Origin: UTCFX2 sp002050125
Lineage (GTDB): Bacteria; Chloroflexota; Anaerolineae; Anaerolineales; UBA4823
DNA: 64,000 nt
Direction: 5' to 3'
NCBI GenBank assembly: GCA_027494035.1
Contig: JAOSJQ010000001.1
Coordinates: forward strand, 3,348,001 to 3,412,000
Shown: piece by piece, positions 19,671 through 29,452 of the stretch
Numbering within the stretch: the stretch's first letter is position 1
Layout of the letters: each line of letters opens with the position of its first letter
Program-made: the position numbers and the translations under genes
Notes under the pieces: model-generated
What the model saw: the letters and a program-made list of their open reading frames with translations, nothing else
Database searches by the model: none
Told to the model about the DNA's origin: nothing

Positions 19671-20723
19671 TTACTTCAAATTATGCTCGATCGCTCGGCG
19701 GATGTTGCGCTTAAATGGTGGGTAGATAATGCCCGCTTCTGTGACAATCGCGCTCACGAGACGGTGGGGCGTGATATCGAAAGCCGGATTGCGCGCCCGC
19801 GCATCCGCCGGGGCAACTGGCATTCCATTGACCATTAAATCCAATACCTCATCAGGCGAACGCTGCTCGATTGGGATGTCTTCTCCGTTCTGCGTTCCCA
19901 GGTCAATGGTCGAAAGCGGCACAACCGGATACACTGGGACATGGTTCGCGTGCGCGGCAAGCGCCAGCATATAAGTCCCGATCTTGTTTACCACATCCCC
20001 GTTTGCGGCAACTCGATCGGCGCCGAATAAAACCTTGTGGACCTGCCTGCTTTGGAGGAAATATCCCGCCGCGTTGTCCGTAATAATCGCATAATCGATG
20101 CCGTACTGCTCCAATTCCCAGGCGGTCAACCTCGAACCCTGCAAGCGCGGGCGGGTTTCATCGACCAGCACGTGGATTGCTTTCCCTTGCTGGTGCGCCA
20201 TGCGGATTACTCCCAACGCGGTGCCCCACTCCACCGCCGCCAGCGAACCGGTGTTGCAATGATGAATTACGGTATCCCCACTCTCGATCAAAGAGGCACC
20301 AAAAAGCGCCATCTCTTGATTGGTGCGCACATCCTCGTCCGCCAACTGTTGGGCGGCATCCAACAAAGCCGCGCGCAGACTTTCCGGCGTAGCGGGCTGG
20401 CGGGAGATCACCCCCAACATACGCTCGACCGCCCAGCTCAGGTTCACGGCTGTCGGACGCGCGTTCCTGAGTTCCTCTGCCGCGCGATTCATGTCTTGCA
20501 AAAAGGAAGCGGTATCTCTGGCGCGCGATTGGCGCGCTGCCAATGCCATGCCAAAAGCCGCCGTAACGCCAATTGCCGGCGCGCCGCGAACCACCATGTT
20601 GCGGATCGCCCGGGCGACTTCACGATAATCGCCAAAACTCAGGTAACTGAATTCGCCAGGCAGCGCGTGCTGATCAATTAAACGCAGCTTGTGGTTGGTG
20701 TAATCCCATTCAACGGTTCTCAT
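19671..20723 (-). CDS. mtnA: S-methyl-5-thioribose-1-phosphate isomerase MtnA
   Basis: Converts methylthioribose-1-phosphate to methylthioribulose-1-phosphate in the methionine salvage pathway. Motifs: RGAPAIGVTAAFGMALA, HHCNTGSLA (catalytic Cys), DETRPRLQGSRLTAWEL, TDNAAGYFL (catalytic Asp) and GADRVAANGDVVNKIGTY. At 350 residues it has normal length. First gene of a five-gene minus-strand operon that has its own TTGACA/TAAACT promoter. The related eIF2B-like proteins lack the CNTG and TDN residues seen here. Confidence 0.95.
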   Translation of the reverse strand: MRTVEWDYTNHKLRLIDQHALPGEFSYLSFGDYREVARAIRNMVVRGAPAIGVTAAFGMALAARQSRARDTASFLQDMNRAAEELRNARPTAVNLSWAVERMLGVISRQPATPESLRAALLDAAQQLADEDVRTNQEMALFGASLIESGDTVIHHCNTGSLAAVEWGTALGVIRMAHQQGKAIHVLVDETRPRLQGSRLTAWELEQYGIDYAIITDNAAGYFLQSRQVHKVLFGADRVAANGDVVNKIGTYMLALAAHANHVPVYPVVPLSTIDLGTQNGEDIPIEQRSPDEVLDLMVNGMPVAPADARARNPAFDITPHRLVSAIVTEAGIIYPPFKRNIRRAIEHNLK

Positions 20724-20785
20724 ATCGCCATTTCTCCAGCATTTTCGCTGCCTCGACTCACGTAACCATAGCTCGAGGCGCGTTC

Positions 20786-20814
20786 AGTTTAGCATCTTCC
20801 GATTTCACTGTCAA
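20786..20814 (-). promoter_or_regulatory. Promoter of the mtnA-pfkB-ahcY-dgt-greA operon
   Basis: On the minus strand TTGACA (complement of 20809-20814), 17-bp spacer, TAAACT (complement of 20786-20791). It gives a leader of about 55 nt with GGAGAAA before the mtnA ATG. Divergent from the slt promoter 12 bp away. Confidence 0.75.
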
Positions 20815-20825
20815 ACCTTCAAACA

Positions 20826-20854
20826 TTGACAATCGTCAGCGCCTCAGGTATAGT
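20826..20854 (+). promoter_or_regulatory. Promoter of slt, leaderless-type spacing
   Basis: TTGACA (20826-20831), 17-bp spacer, TATAGT (20849-20854), near consensus. The ATG at 20863 is 8 bp past the -10 box, where transcription should start, so the mRNA should have essentially no leader. Confidence 0.78.
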
Positions 20855-20862
20855 GACCGGCG

Positions 20863-23294
20863 ATGTTTCGCAATGTGATCCGAGCGCTGGTTCTGCTTTC
20901 TGTTCTGCTCACCTCCTGCATCAGGCCGGCTGCGACCGTTTATAAAATCCCCCAACCACTGAATCGTCAAGCAAATCGTCCGCCGCCGAACCGGAAACGC
21001 CACGGGTTGTTCCAACCACCCCAGTCTCGCCGCCAACTCCAACCCCTTTGCCCGAGTTCCGGATTCATTCCGCTGAACAAGCGCTATTTTATGGGGATTG
21101 GGAGCTGGCGCTAACAGAATTCCAAACCGCGTTATCCGACACCCAGAACAAACAGTTTCAAGCAGAGGCGATGCTGGGGGTTGCTCGAAGTTATCTTTTG
21201 GGGCGGAATTACTATAGCGCAATTGAACAAATCGAAAAGCTGACCACCCAATTCCCCGATTCTCCCCAATCCGCCGATGCGCATTTCTACCTTGCCAGGG
21301 CGCTGGAAGCCCAGGAAAGATATGCAGAAGCCGCCCAGCATTATCGTCAATTCCTGGAAAAACAACCTGGCGCAATCGACGCCTATGTCAGAAACTGGAC
21401 CGCGGATGCGTTATTCGCTTCAAGCGACGTTGACGCGGCTATCCAGGAATACCAGGCTGCGCTTGAAGCCAGCAGCGTGCTCGACGAATTGCAGCTTCGG
21501 CTGAAACTGGCAAATGCTTATCAGCTTTCCGGAGACATGCCAACTGCTTTAACGCTTTATGAAGATATTTATCAGCGCACAAACAGCGATTACACCCGGG
21601 CAGCGGTCAATTTGCGGAAAGGGCAGATTTACACCGAATTGGGGGAAACGGATCAGGCATATGCGGCTTATCTTGATTCGGTGAACAATTATCCAAAGTC
21701 ATACGATGCTTATCTGGCGCTGGTAGAACTTGTCGACGCAAACATCACCGTAAATGAACTTCAGCGCGGGATCGTCGATTACTACGCCGGTCAATATGGG
21801 CCCGCCCTGGCAGCCTTTGACCATTATCTCCAAAACAATCCATCCGACCCGGCTACCGCGCATTATTATTACGGTCTCACTTTGGCTGCGCAAGGTAACT
21901 ACGAAGAGGCGATCCGTCAATGGGATATCGTGATTGAGAAGTTTCCTGACCACGGACTGTGGGATGAAGCCTGGGAAATGAAAGGCTATACGCAGTGGGC
22001 TGACCTGGATCGCGCCTCAGATGCAATCACCACATTGTCTTTGTTCGCCGAGAAATCGCCGGGACATCCCAGAGCAGCCGAATTTCTGTTTGACGCGGCG
22101 CTAGCTGCGGAGCGCGACGCCCAATATGAACGCGCAATTGAATTATGGGAGCGGGTTGCTTCCATTTACCCGGATAGCGAGTATGCCTCAAGAGCGCTCT
22201 TTCTGGCTGGATTGGCGCAATACCGGCTAAAGAATTATTCCAAAGCCGCGGATACCTTCCAGCGTTATATTCCAATCTCGGATAACCTCGAGGACAAAGC
22301 CGCGGGAAATTTCTGGCAGGGCAAATCCCTTGCTGCAGCCGGTGACCTTGAGCGCGCCCGCCCGGCGTGGAAGACTGCCGCAGAGATCGATCCCACAGGC
22401 TATTATAGCGAACGAGCCCGCGATCATCTGCACGATCGCGGCGCATTCGACCCGCCTCTCAGTTACAACCTGGCTTTCGATCTGCCAGCGGAAAGAAATA
22501 AAGCTGAAGACTGGATGCGTTCGACGTTCAACATCGCCTCAGATGTTGACCTGTCGGGACCAGGCGATCTGGTAAACGATCCCTATCTGCGCCGGGGTTT
22601 GGAGTTATGGAAACTGGGACTTTATGACGAAGCCCGCGGCGAGTTCGAGGTACTGCGGCAATACGCCGCAGCAGACCCGGTAAAGACTTTTCGCCTGATC
22701 GACATTTTTCTGCAATCAGGGGCGTATCGACCCGCCATTATGTCAGCCCGCCAGGTGCTGGATCTCGCCGGCTTGAACGATGCTACATCGTTAAGCGCGC
22801 CGGCGTACTTCAACCATATTCGGTTCGGCACCTTTTTTGGCGACCTGGTTATCCCCCTTGCGCAGGAGTACGGTTTTCATCCGCTCTTATTATTCTCGCT
22901 AATTCGGCAGGAAAGCCTTTTCGAAGGTTTTGTACGCTCATCCGCAGGAGCGCGCGGGCTGATGCAAATTATCCCGCGCACCGGGGAGGAAATCGCGGCA
23001 AACCTTGGCTGGCCTGAGAATTACACCGATGACGACCTGTACCGCCCGCAAGTCAGCCTCAGATTAGGCATAGATTACCTGAACCGCCAGCGCAAGAACT
23101 TCGATGGCGATTTATATGCCGCCCTCGCCGCATACAACGGCGGTCCTGGAAACACCATAAGCTGGGTTCAACTCGCCAAAGATGATCCAGACCTTTTTAT
23201 GGAAGTGATCCCTTTTGCTGAAACCAGGAATTATATCCGGCGCATATACGAGAATTTCATGATTTACCGGTTTCTATATTCTCGCGAGCCATAG
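20863..23294 (+). CDS. Lytic murein transglycosylase with TPR repeats, lipoprotein (one-base frameshift)
   Basis: The lipoprotein signal MFRNVIRALVLLSVLLTSC starts at 20863. It loses frame at the C5 run 20949-20953; the next frame then reads NPPTTESSSKSS ... PRVVPTTPVSPPTPTPLPEFRIHSAEQA and stays open to 23294. Adding one C joins them into about 810 residues. About ten TPR-like helical repeats (for example QFPDSPQSADAHFYLARAL) fill the middle. The C-terminal SLT domain keeps the catalytic Glu (RQESLF, nt 22911), GLMQI and AAYNGGPGN. It cleaves glycan strands to 1,6-anhydro products. The frame break is probably a sequencing indel. Confidence 0.88.
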
Positions 23295-23326
23295 CGACCC
23301 GATGCCCGCTTCTAATGAGACTTTAT

Positions 23327-25023
23327 TTATGGATTCGGGGTGGCGGTGGCAAAGATCTGAGCCTGCGGAGCAGTCCTTGTAAACCAGGAAGCGATATTGG
23401 CAAACCGGTCGCTTGGATCAAATAAAGGCCCGACGCTCACGCCATTTATTGACCGGTCAACGGCGAACGAATAAATGGGGTAGAACAGCGGGAGCGCTGG
23501 AAGCTCCCCCGCAAAACGCACCTGAAAGTTGCGATAGCGCCTTATACGCTCGTTGAGATCGTCTAGAACGCGCGCCTGTTCCAGGTACTCACTGACCTGC
23601 CGGTCGTCCCATTGAGCATAATTCTGACCGGACACGATCTGCCCCTGGTGCCAAAAAGGATAGGGGTCCGGGTCTGGCGATCGGCTGAAATCAAGCTCGA
23701 CCAGCGCGGCTTGATAATTGCGCTTTTCAAGATAGTTCTGGAGCAGTTCTTCATTTGAAACCGCTTTGAGGGACACCACCACCCCCAAACGCGCCCAATC
23801 CTTCTGAATGCGTTCTGCGATCGCCGTGTAGAGCGCGGTGTCGGGGTGCACCAGTTCAAACTTCATTGAAACGCCGTCTTTCTGGCGTGCTTGACCGCCC
23901 TCGGCTGGAATGGTGTACCCCGCCTCTTTTAGCAGTTCCAGCGCGCGCTCAGGGTTATAATCGACCGCGCTCGAGGTGTTGTAAAAAGCCCAATTTTCGG
24001 GGAAAATCGGCCCATTCGCCAGGACCGCCTGACCTTTCAAGAGGTGATTGATGATCCAATTGCGATTTAATCCCTGCATCAACGCCCGGCGAATTTCCGG
24101 CTCTTTGAAAAATGGCAGCTTTGAATTATCCAGGTTCAGATAAATCATCGCCAGGCGCGGCAAGCGACTCGCAAATAGCTGCAAGTTCTCATCCTCAAGT
24201 ACCTTCTGCAACACCTCGTTTGGAATGCCGCCTACCCCCTGAACCTCTCCGTTCGTCAAAGCATCCAGCGCACTCTGGGCGTTTGGATAATAACGAAAAT
24301 TCAATTGCTCCAGAAAAGGTTTGGCTGCGTAGTAACCATCGAATCTTTCCAGTTCTATCCCGCTAATTACTTCAGCATCTAATTCCAGAGTCTTGAACTG
24401 AAACGGCCCGCTGCCAATCGGTTGTAAATTGAAAGTCGAGGCAATGATCTCGCGCGGCGCCAAGCCTTCCAACAGGTGTTTAGGAAGTATGCCAATGTTT
24501 AGATAATCCAAGAACGGTGAAAATGGCTCAGGGAGCGTAAACTGGAGCGTCTTGTCATCTAGTGCAATTACCTCGACCTGCTTCCAAAATTCCCGGATGT
24601 CCTCCGGCGTTGGCATCTCGTCGTTCTTAAGCAGATCGATGGTGAAAACAACATCGTCGCTGGTAACCGGTTTGCCGTCGTGCCAAAACGCGTTCTTCCG
24701 AATGGAAAAGCTGTACCGCTTACCATCCTGAGAAATCCCCAGTCCTTTGCCAAATCGCCATGCGGCAAGCCTCGATCGTCAAAATTGATCAGACGGCTAT
24801 AGATCAGGCTGTCTACGTCATAGTCAACTTGATTATAGAAATCTAGTAGAGGGTTTAACCGCGCAGGAGCGCCAATGAGCGCCTCTGTGTACGAACCGCC
24901 TGCAACCGGTTGCTTCTGACCCTCGATGCCCGAAAGCAAGGGCTTGTCCTGCCCAAGCAGCAACACCCCTATGCCGATCAGCGACAAGAAGACTACAAGA
25001 ACTTGCCAGCGGAGCTTTTTCAA
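23327..25023 (-). CDS. ABC transporter substrate-binding protein, family 5 (one-base frameshift)
   Basis: Peptide/nickel-type (SBP_bac_5) binding protein of about 565 residues. The N-terminal membrane anchor (MKKLRWQVLVVFLSLIGIGVLLL) is followed by GGSYTEALIGAPARLNPLL, a classic family-5 opening. Frame is lost at a G4 run (complement of 24737-24740). The other frame continues GISQDGKRYSFSIRKNAFWHDGKPV and runs to 23327. Later text such as SGPFQFKTLELDAE and FWHQGQIVSGQNYAQW is typical. It probably captures oligopeptides outside the cell. No permease genes are adjacent. Co-directional with secG. Confidence 0.87.
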
Positions 25024-25070
25024 GAAGTTTGTTTTGAGAGTTGTGGGCTAACCCAAACAGAGAGGCTTGC

Positions 25071-25295
25071 TCAAACCTGGATCAACGTTGCCGTAATGGC
25101 AAGGATGAAGAAGAGCACACTCAACCCGATGCTGACCCGGAACAAAACTTTTTCTATTCCACGTCGGGCAGTGAATATACCACCCGAATCGCCGCCAGTC
25201 AAACCGCCCAATCCCGCGCCTTTGCTTTGGAGGATGACGCTGACGATTAGAGCGATTGACGTTATAATTAACGCAATTTCAATATAAGTTTGCAC
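25071..25295 (-). CDS. secG: Preprotein translocase subunit SecG
   Basis: A 74-residue protein with two membrane segments (about 5-24 and 53-72). Between them is the SecG loop QSKGAGLGGLTGGDSGGIF, followed by RRGIEKVLFRVSIGLSVLF. It is part of the SecYEG export channel and aids SecA cycling. Length and layout are standard. Confidence 0.95.
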   Translation of the reverse strand: MQTYIEIALIITSIALIVSVILQSKGAGLGGLTGGDSGGIFTARRGIEKVLFRVSIGLSVLFFILAITATLIQV

Positions 25296-25463
25296 ACTTG
25301 CCTCCAGAACTTTCCTCTTGCCTCAACAGGTTATAGCTGTAAGGCAATCCTTGTGAAGTCAAATCAAAAGCCGGCTATCTACCGGTCTTTTTTAAGCAGA
25401 TGGATTATACCTTTCGCGCCATGAATCGTCAAATCTTGCAAAAAGGTCGAATCTCAATTCCAG

Positions 25464-26528
25464 ATGCATGAAATTGTCGTAAACCTGCACGTTCATTCGC
25501 ACTATTCAGATGGGACTGGCTCGCACGCCGAAATTGCTGCCGCGGGTTTGAAAGCCGGTCTGGATGCCGTGATCACGACGGATCACAACCTTTATGTTGA
25601 CGGACCGCAGGGATACTACCATGATGGAGACCGCAAGCTGTTGCTGCTGGTGGGCGAGGAGATCCATGACCGCACGCGCACACCCCAAAAAAACCACCTG
25701 TTAGTTCTGGGCGCCGGGGTCGAGTTAGCTGACCGCGCCAACGACCTGGCGAAGCTGATTAAATCCGTTGAAAATCTGGGCGGGCTTTCGTTTGCCGCTC
25801 ATCCAGACGATGTTGCTGCCCCAGCAATCGGGGAAGAGGCGCTCAATTGGGAAGACTGGCGAATCCAAGACCTTACGGGGATCGAAATTTGGAACGCTTT
25901 CTCCGAATTTAAAAGGCACCTAAAAACCAAAGTCCACGCATTATTCTATATTTGGAACCCACACAAGATCGCGATAGGTCCGTTCGCCAAAACGCTCCGC
26001 AAATGGGACGAACAGCTCATTGCTGGTCGCCGCCTGGTTGGCATCGGCGGCTCCGACGCGCATGCGTTGGAAGTTCAACTCGGTCCCTTGAAAAAGATTG
26101 TTTTTCCCTATGAGTTTCACTTCCAAGGCATCAATACCCATTTGTTGTTGGAAGAGCCGTTATCCGGTGAAATCGCACACGATCAAAAACTGATCTATCA
26201 GGCGTTGAGACAAGGCCGGGCTTTTGTCGCAAACGATCATCTCGCCACAACCAAGGGGTTCAGCTTCCATGCCCATGGGTATGGACACACGGCAATGATG
26301 GGAGGAACCATCTCCGCCCGCTGGGGAATCACGATCCAAATTCGGCTGCCGGCGGAGGCTGAATGCCGCCTGATCTGCAACGGTGCAATCGTAAATGAGT
26401 GGAACAACCAAAAGCTCTGCACTCACCCGGCAAAAGAGACCGGCGCATATCGCGTCGAAGTTTATTCTGTGCTGCACGGGCAAAAAAGAGGTTGGATTTT
26501 TAGCAATCCCATCTACGTAACCGAATGA
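25464..26528 (+). CDS. PHP-domain phosphoesterase
   Basis: A 354-residue protein. The N-terminal PHP motif LHVHSHYSDGTGSH (about 8-21) supplies metal ligands; others are in TTDHNLYVDG, GEEIHD, FAAHPDD and GIGGSDAHAL (about 193-202). PHP proteins hydrolyse phosphate esters such as histidinol phosphate or nucleotides. The C-terminal part (about 260-354) looks like a beta-sandwich seen in environmental PHP proteins. No signal peptide. Substrate unknown. Confidence 0.85.
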   Translation: MHEIVVNLHVHSHYSDGTGSHAEIAAAGLKAGLDAVITTDHNLYVDGPQGYYHDGDRKLLLLVGEEIHDRTRTPQKNHLLVLGAGVELADRANDLAKLIKSVENLGGLSFAAHPDDVAAPAIGEEALNWEDWRIQDLTGIEIWNAFSEFKRHLKTKVHALFYIWNPHKIAIGPFAKTLRKWDEQLIAGRRLVGIGGSDAHALEVQLGPLKKIVFPYEFHFQGINTHLLLEEPLSGEIAHDQKLIYQALRQGRAFVANDHLATTKGFSFHAHGYGHTAMMGGTISARWGITIQIRLPAEAECRLICNGAIVNEWNNQKLCTHPAKETGAYRVEVYSVLHGQKRGWIFSNPIYVTE

Positions 26529-26554
26529 ACAGTACCGCAGTACCCCTTCCCTAC

Positions 26555-26582
26555 TTGATACCTGGCAACATACCGTTATAAT
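26555..26582 (+). promoter_or_regulatory. Promoter of the PilZ gene
   Basis: TTGATA (26555-26560), 16-bp spacer, TATAAT (26577-26582). It lies 41 bp before the PilZ ATG. Confidence 0.6.
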
Positions 26583-26623
26583 AGGTTAAGTTCTGATTAT
26601 GAATCGGCATCGGGATTTTAACC

Positions 26624-26968
26624 ATGGATGAACGTCGTAAACAGAATCGCAGAATCCTGACTTTCTTTTCGCGTGTAATCGATCGAAGAAGCGAGCGCCT
26701 CGTCGGTTATCTAGTCGATATGACCACTGATGGCGCGCTGATCGTTGGAAACCTGCCTCTGAAAGTAAATAACAATTTTCAATTGCGGATTGACCTTCCA
26801 GAGACATACGGCGACCAGCCCTTGCTTGATATCGAAGCACGTGTGATTTGGTGCGCGCCAGATGAAGACCCAGATCTCTTTAGAATCGGACTACAATTGA
26901 TCAATATTGAAAATGCGGATCAAGCAGTGCTCGAGCGCCTGCTCAAAGAGTACGGTCTCAACCGCTGA
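26624..26968 (+). CDS. PilZ-like domain protein
   Basis: A 114-residue stand-alone PilZ-type beta-barrel: MDERRKQNRRILTFFSRVID with an RxxxR-like basic N-terminus, then VGYLVDMTTDGALIVG in place of the D/NxSxxG motif, and RIDLPE and RIGLQLINI strands. Canonical PilZ binds cyclic-di-GMP through RxxxR and D/NxSxxG. Here the second motif reads DMTTDG, where T replaces S and the spacing is kept, so nucleotide binding is plausible but unproven. Confidence 0.72.
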   Translation: MDERRKQNRRILTFFSRVIDRRSERLVGYLVDMTTDGALIVGNLPLKVNNNFQLRIDLPETYGDQPLLDIEARVIWCAPDEDPDLFRIGLQLINIENADQAVLERLLKEYGLNR

Positions 26969-27122
26969 CCAGCCCCCACGACCACCTCCCACACTCCGAA
27001 GTTACCCAGTGAAAGCGCTGCACCCGCGCGGACAACCGGGAATTTTCTACTGTGAAGATGGTGTAAATTATGAGTATAATGAACTTCAAACAAATCTATC
27101 TCATGACTGAGACCCAAGCCAA

Positions 27123-27581
27123 ATGAAAAGGATTTTCTTTTTAGTTTTTCTGTCTTTCTTACTCCCTATATTGATTTCAGCCTGTGTAAAATCTCAAAAA
27201 AGCCTGCGGCAACAAGAAGCCCTGGAAATTGCCTGGGCAGCCTTAAAACCGAGCACGGTCTCAAAAAACCGGGATTACTGGGAAATCCACGAGGCGCGCA
27301 TGGTATACGGAAAAGATGTCGTAGCCGACTTTTCAGCCGTTCAACACACGAGTTGCGCCGGACCCATGCTTCCGGAGAATAAACCGATCAAGATCTCAAC
27401 GGAGTACTGGTATATCAAGGTCGTTCCCCACCCAGAAGTAGTTCGCAAAGAAAAGGGAACGGATTCAACCGAAAAGGTCACGATTGTCCCGGAGCCGGCG
27501 ATCCAGGAGGCTTATTTTCTGATCGACCCATTCAACGGCGGAATTGTCGCGCGCCGTTTGGTCTGCAAGACAAACCAATAG
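27123..27581 (+). CDS. Lipoprotein of unknown function
   Basis: A 152-residue protein with signal peptide and lipobox (MKRIFFLVFLSFLLPILISAC, Cys21). The mature part begins with a helix (QEALEIAWAALKPSTVSKN) and contains two further Cys residues (TSCAGP and RLVCKTN) that could form a disulfide, plus strands ending in FNGGIVARRLVC. It resembles peptidase-propeptide (PepSY-like) secreted proteins in outline only; no family is assigned. Confidence 0.65.
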   Translation: MKRIFFLVFLSFLLPILISACVKSQKSLRQQEALEIAWAALKPSTVSKNRDYWEIHEARMVYGKDVVADFSAVQHTSCAGPMLPENKPIKISTEYWYIKVVPHPEVVRKEKGTDSTEKVTIVPEPAIQEAYFLIDPFNGGIVARRLVCKTNQ

Positions 27582-27594
27582 GTTTTGGTACAGA

Positions 27595-28386
27595 TCAATA
27601 AATTCCCCGGTACATCCCTCCATCAAACGAAAGCATCATGCCTGTAAGATATGAGGCTGCTGGCGATAATAGAAAAGCTGCCACGCGCCCAAATTCCTCC
27701 GCACGCCCCATTCGCCCCAGCGCGCTGGAAGCAGCCTGTCTTTGAATTTCTTCCTCGATTGTGGTGCCCCGCGATAACGCCCGGTGCTGCATCAACGCCT
27801 GAACGCGCTCGGTCTCCGTCCACGCCGGCAAGATCGAATTAAACCGGATCCCCTCGCCGCCAATTTCGAGCGCGAGACTTTTCGTGAGACCAATCGTAGC
27901 GGAACGCACGCTGTTGGACAGGATCAAATCCGGGATGGGTTGCTTCACAGAAAGAGACGTGACCGTCAGCACGCTGGGCGCCAAGGATTTTCTCAGATAC
28001 GGTAGCGCGGCGCGAATCAAGCGCACGTGGCTCAGAAAGGAGAGCTGCACCGCGTTGTCCCAAGCCTCATCATCAAAGGTTTCAAATTTGCCCTGAGGCG
28101 GTCCTCCTGCATTGGTGAGCAACAAATCGAGCCCGCCCAGCGTTTCAGCCGCTTCAGTCACGATGCGGGCTGGTTCGGAGGCGATTGTTAAATCTCCCGC
28201 TGCCGCGATGGCAACCTGCCCGGTCTCATTTTTGATTTTCTCGATTGCTTGTTCAATCCGCCCCAGATCGCGGCTGTTGACCGCGACCAGTGCGCCCTCG
28301 CGCGCTAATTCCAGCGCAGTTGCAAAACCCAGCCCGCTGCTACCACCAGTTACAAGCACACGCAACCCTGCCAAACCTAAATCCAT
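27595..28386 (-). CDS. Short-chain dehydrogenase/reductase family protein with atypical active site
   Basis: A 263-residue Rossmann protein. The cofactor motif is VTGGSSGLGFATALE (about 11-25), followed by NSRD, suggesting NADP preference, and NAGGPP (about 92-97). The usual Ser...Tyr-x3-Lys triad is altered: after VTSLSVKQPIPDLIL the position of YxxxK reads SNSVR, so Tyr becomes Ser and Lys becomes Arg. This matches a known SDR subgroup with PIPNLILSN-type sequence rather than a classical reductase. Reaction unknown. Confidence 0.85.
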   Translation of the reverse strand: MDLGLAGLRVLVTGGSSGLGFATALELAREGALVAVNSRDLGRIEQAIEKIKNETGQVAIAAAGDLTIASEPARIVTEAAETLGGLDLLLTNAGGPPQGKFETFDDEAWDNAVQLSFLSHVRLIRAALPYLRKSLAPSVLTVTSLSVKQPIPDLILSNSVRSATIGLTKSLALEIGGEGIRFNSILPAWTETERVQALMQHRALSRGTTIEEEIQRQAASSALGRMGRAEEFGRVAAFLLSPAASYLTGMMLSFDGGMYRGIY

Positions 28387-28413
28387 AATGATCCTCCGAA
28401 AATTATTGTTTTC

Positions 28414-28701
28414 CTAAAAAAGCAACTCGATCCGTTCATCGACCACTTCTACGTCCGGCCAGTTTTCCTCGATCCAGCGGACGACCTGCTGCAATGATCG
28501 CTGATTGTGCCGCCCATTGTTGCTCACGACGGCGCAGGCAACCAGGGCGCTTTGCCAGGAATCCAGGAAATCCACTTCTGCGATTGAGATATTGAACTCG
28601 CGCTGAAGGCGCGTGAGCAAAGGCTGTAATCTGCCGCGCTTTTCCTTCAAGGAACCACATCCAGCTAATTCCAATTGAACCGTGAGGATTCCAACGGGCA
28701 T
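28414..28701 (-). CDS. DUF503 family protein
   Basis: A 95-residue protein starting MPVGILTVQLELAGCGSLKEKRG, the signature of DUF503 (YlxP-like), with NISIAEVDFLDSWQSALVACAVVSN. YlxP genes usually lie near infB/rbfA, and a ribosome-associated role has been suggested; here it lies between the SDR gene and the divergent DUF4230 gene. Confidence 0.88.
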   Translation of the reverse strand: MPVGILTVQLELAGCGSLKEKRGRLQPLLTRLQREFNISIAEVDFLDSWQSALVACAVVSNNGRHNQRSLQQVVRWIEENWPDVEVVDERIELLF

Positions 28702-28739
28702 TACGTCAAAAGCTCGATTTCATTCAGGAATGTCAATAG

Positions 28740-28745
28740 TATAAT
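28740..28745 (+). promoter_or_regulatory. -10 box directly before the DUF4230 gene
   Basis: TATAAT 7 bp ahead of ATG 28753. The -35 is weak (near TTTCAT, 28718-28723). The spacing again predicts a leaderless mRNA, although GAGG between them could act as a weak ribosome site. Confidence 0.5.
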
Positions 28746-28752
28746 CGAGGTC

Positions 28753-29448
28753 ATGGACGAAAAGAAAGGTTGGTTTCTGGTTGTCAGCATTCTGGCGATC
28801 ATGATGGCTATCATGCTGTTTTTTGCTTGGGCGCTGTACGATATGCTGCAAAAAACGGTCTCGCCGGTCCAATCGATGACCGGGGAGTTGGCGACACAAG
28901 TATCGTCCGTGTTAAACCCCACCCCGACAATCCTGCCATCGCCGTTGACGATCATCCGGGATATCCGTTCGCTCGCCCGCCTTGAGACGATTCAATTTAC
29001 GGTAGAAAAGGTCATTACGGCTGAGAAGAATCAAGAAAACGCCATTTCACGCCTCTTTGGAGATAAGCTGATCTTCGTTGCTCATGGAAATGTGATTGCT
29101 GGGTTTGATTTGAGCAAATTAGGCGCGGATCGGATTGAAATTAAAGACGGGATGCTGTTCCTATCACTTCCAGAACCGGAGGTGTTTGTCGCAACCCTGG
29201 ATAACGAGAAATCATACGTTTATGACCGCGATAGAGGCTTGCTGACCAAAGGGGACATCCATCTCGAATCCGCGGCGCGCGCCGTTGCAGAAGATGAGAT
29301 CGAAGCCGCTGCAATGGAAGACGGTATTCTCGAACTTGCCCGCCAAAATGGGGAGACTTTTCTCAGCCGGTTATTGAAAGACCTGGGTTATCCGGAGGTA
29401 ATCTTCGTCTATCCAGAACGACCCGCAACCCCCACGCCGACACCCTAA
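28753..29448 (+). CDS. DUF4230 domain membrane-anchored protein
   Basis: About 231 residues from ATG 28753 (MDEKKGWFLVVSIL); I prefer this to the upstream codon because a TATAAT box sits between them. One N-terminal membrane anchor (about 6-30) and a short Thr/Pro segment are followed by the DUF4230 region (IRDIRSLARLETIQFTVEKV ... FVAHGNVIAGFDLSKL ... LFLSLPEPEVF). The C-tail is helical then Pro/Thr-rich. Function unknown. Confidence 0.82.
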   Translation: MDEKKGWFLVVSILAIMMAIMLFFAWALYDMLQKTVSPVQSMTGELATQVSSVLNPTPTILPSPLTIIRDIRSLARLETIQFTVEKVITAEKNQENAISRLFGDKLIFVAHGNVIAGFDLSKLGADRIEIKDGMLFLSLPEPEVFVATLDNEKSYVYDRDRGLLTKGDIHLESAARAVAEDEIEAAAMEDGILELARQNGETFLSRLLKDLGYPEVIFVYPERPATPTPTP

Positions 29449-29452
29449 GGAC

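Noticed and set aside
18651..24790. An 18-base match (around 18651 and 24772) suggesting a dispersed direct repeat
   Set aside because: Both lie inside unrelated genes and encode the same short peptide NFDDRG; the flanks do not match, so chance plus codon bias explains it.
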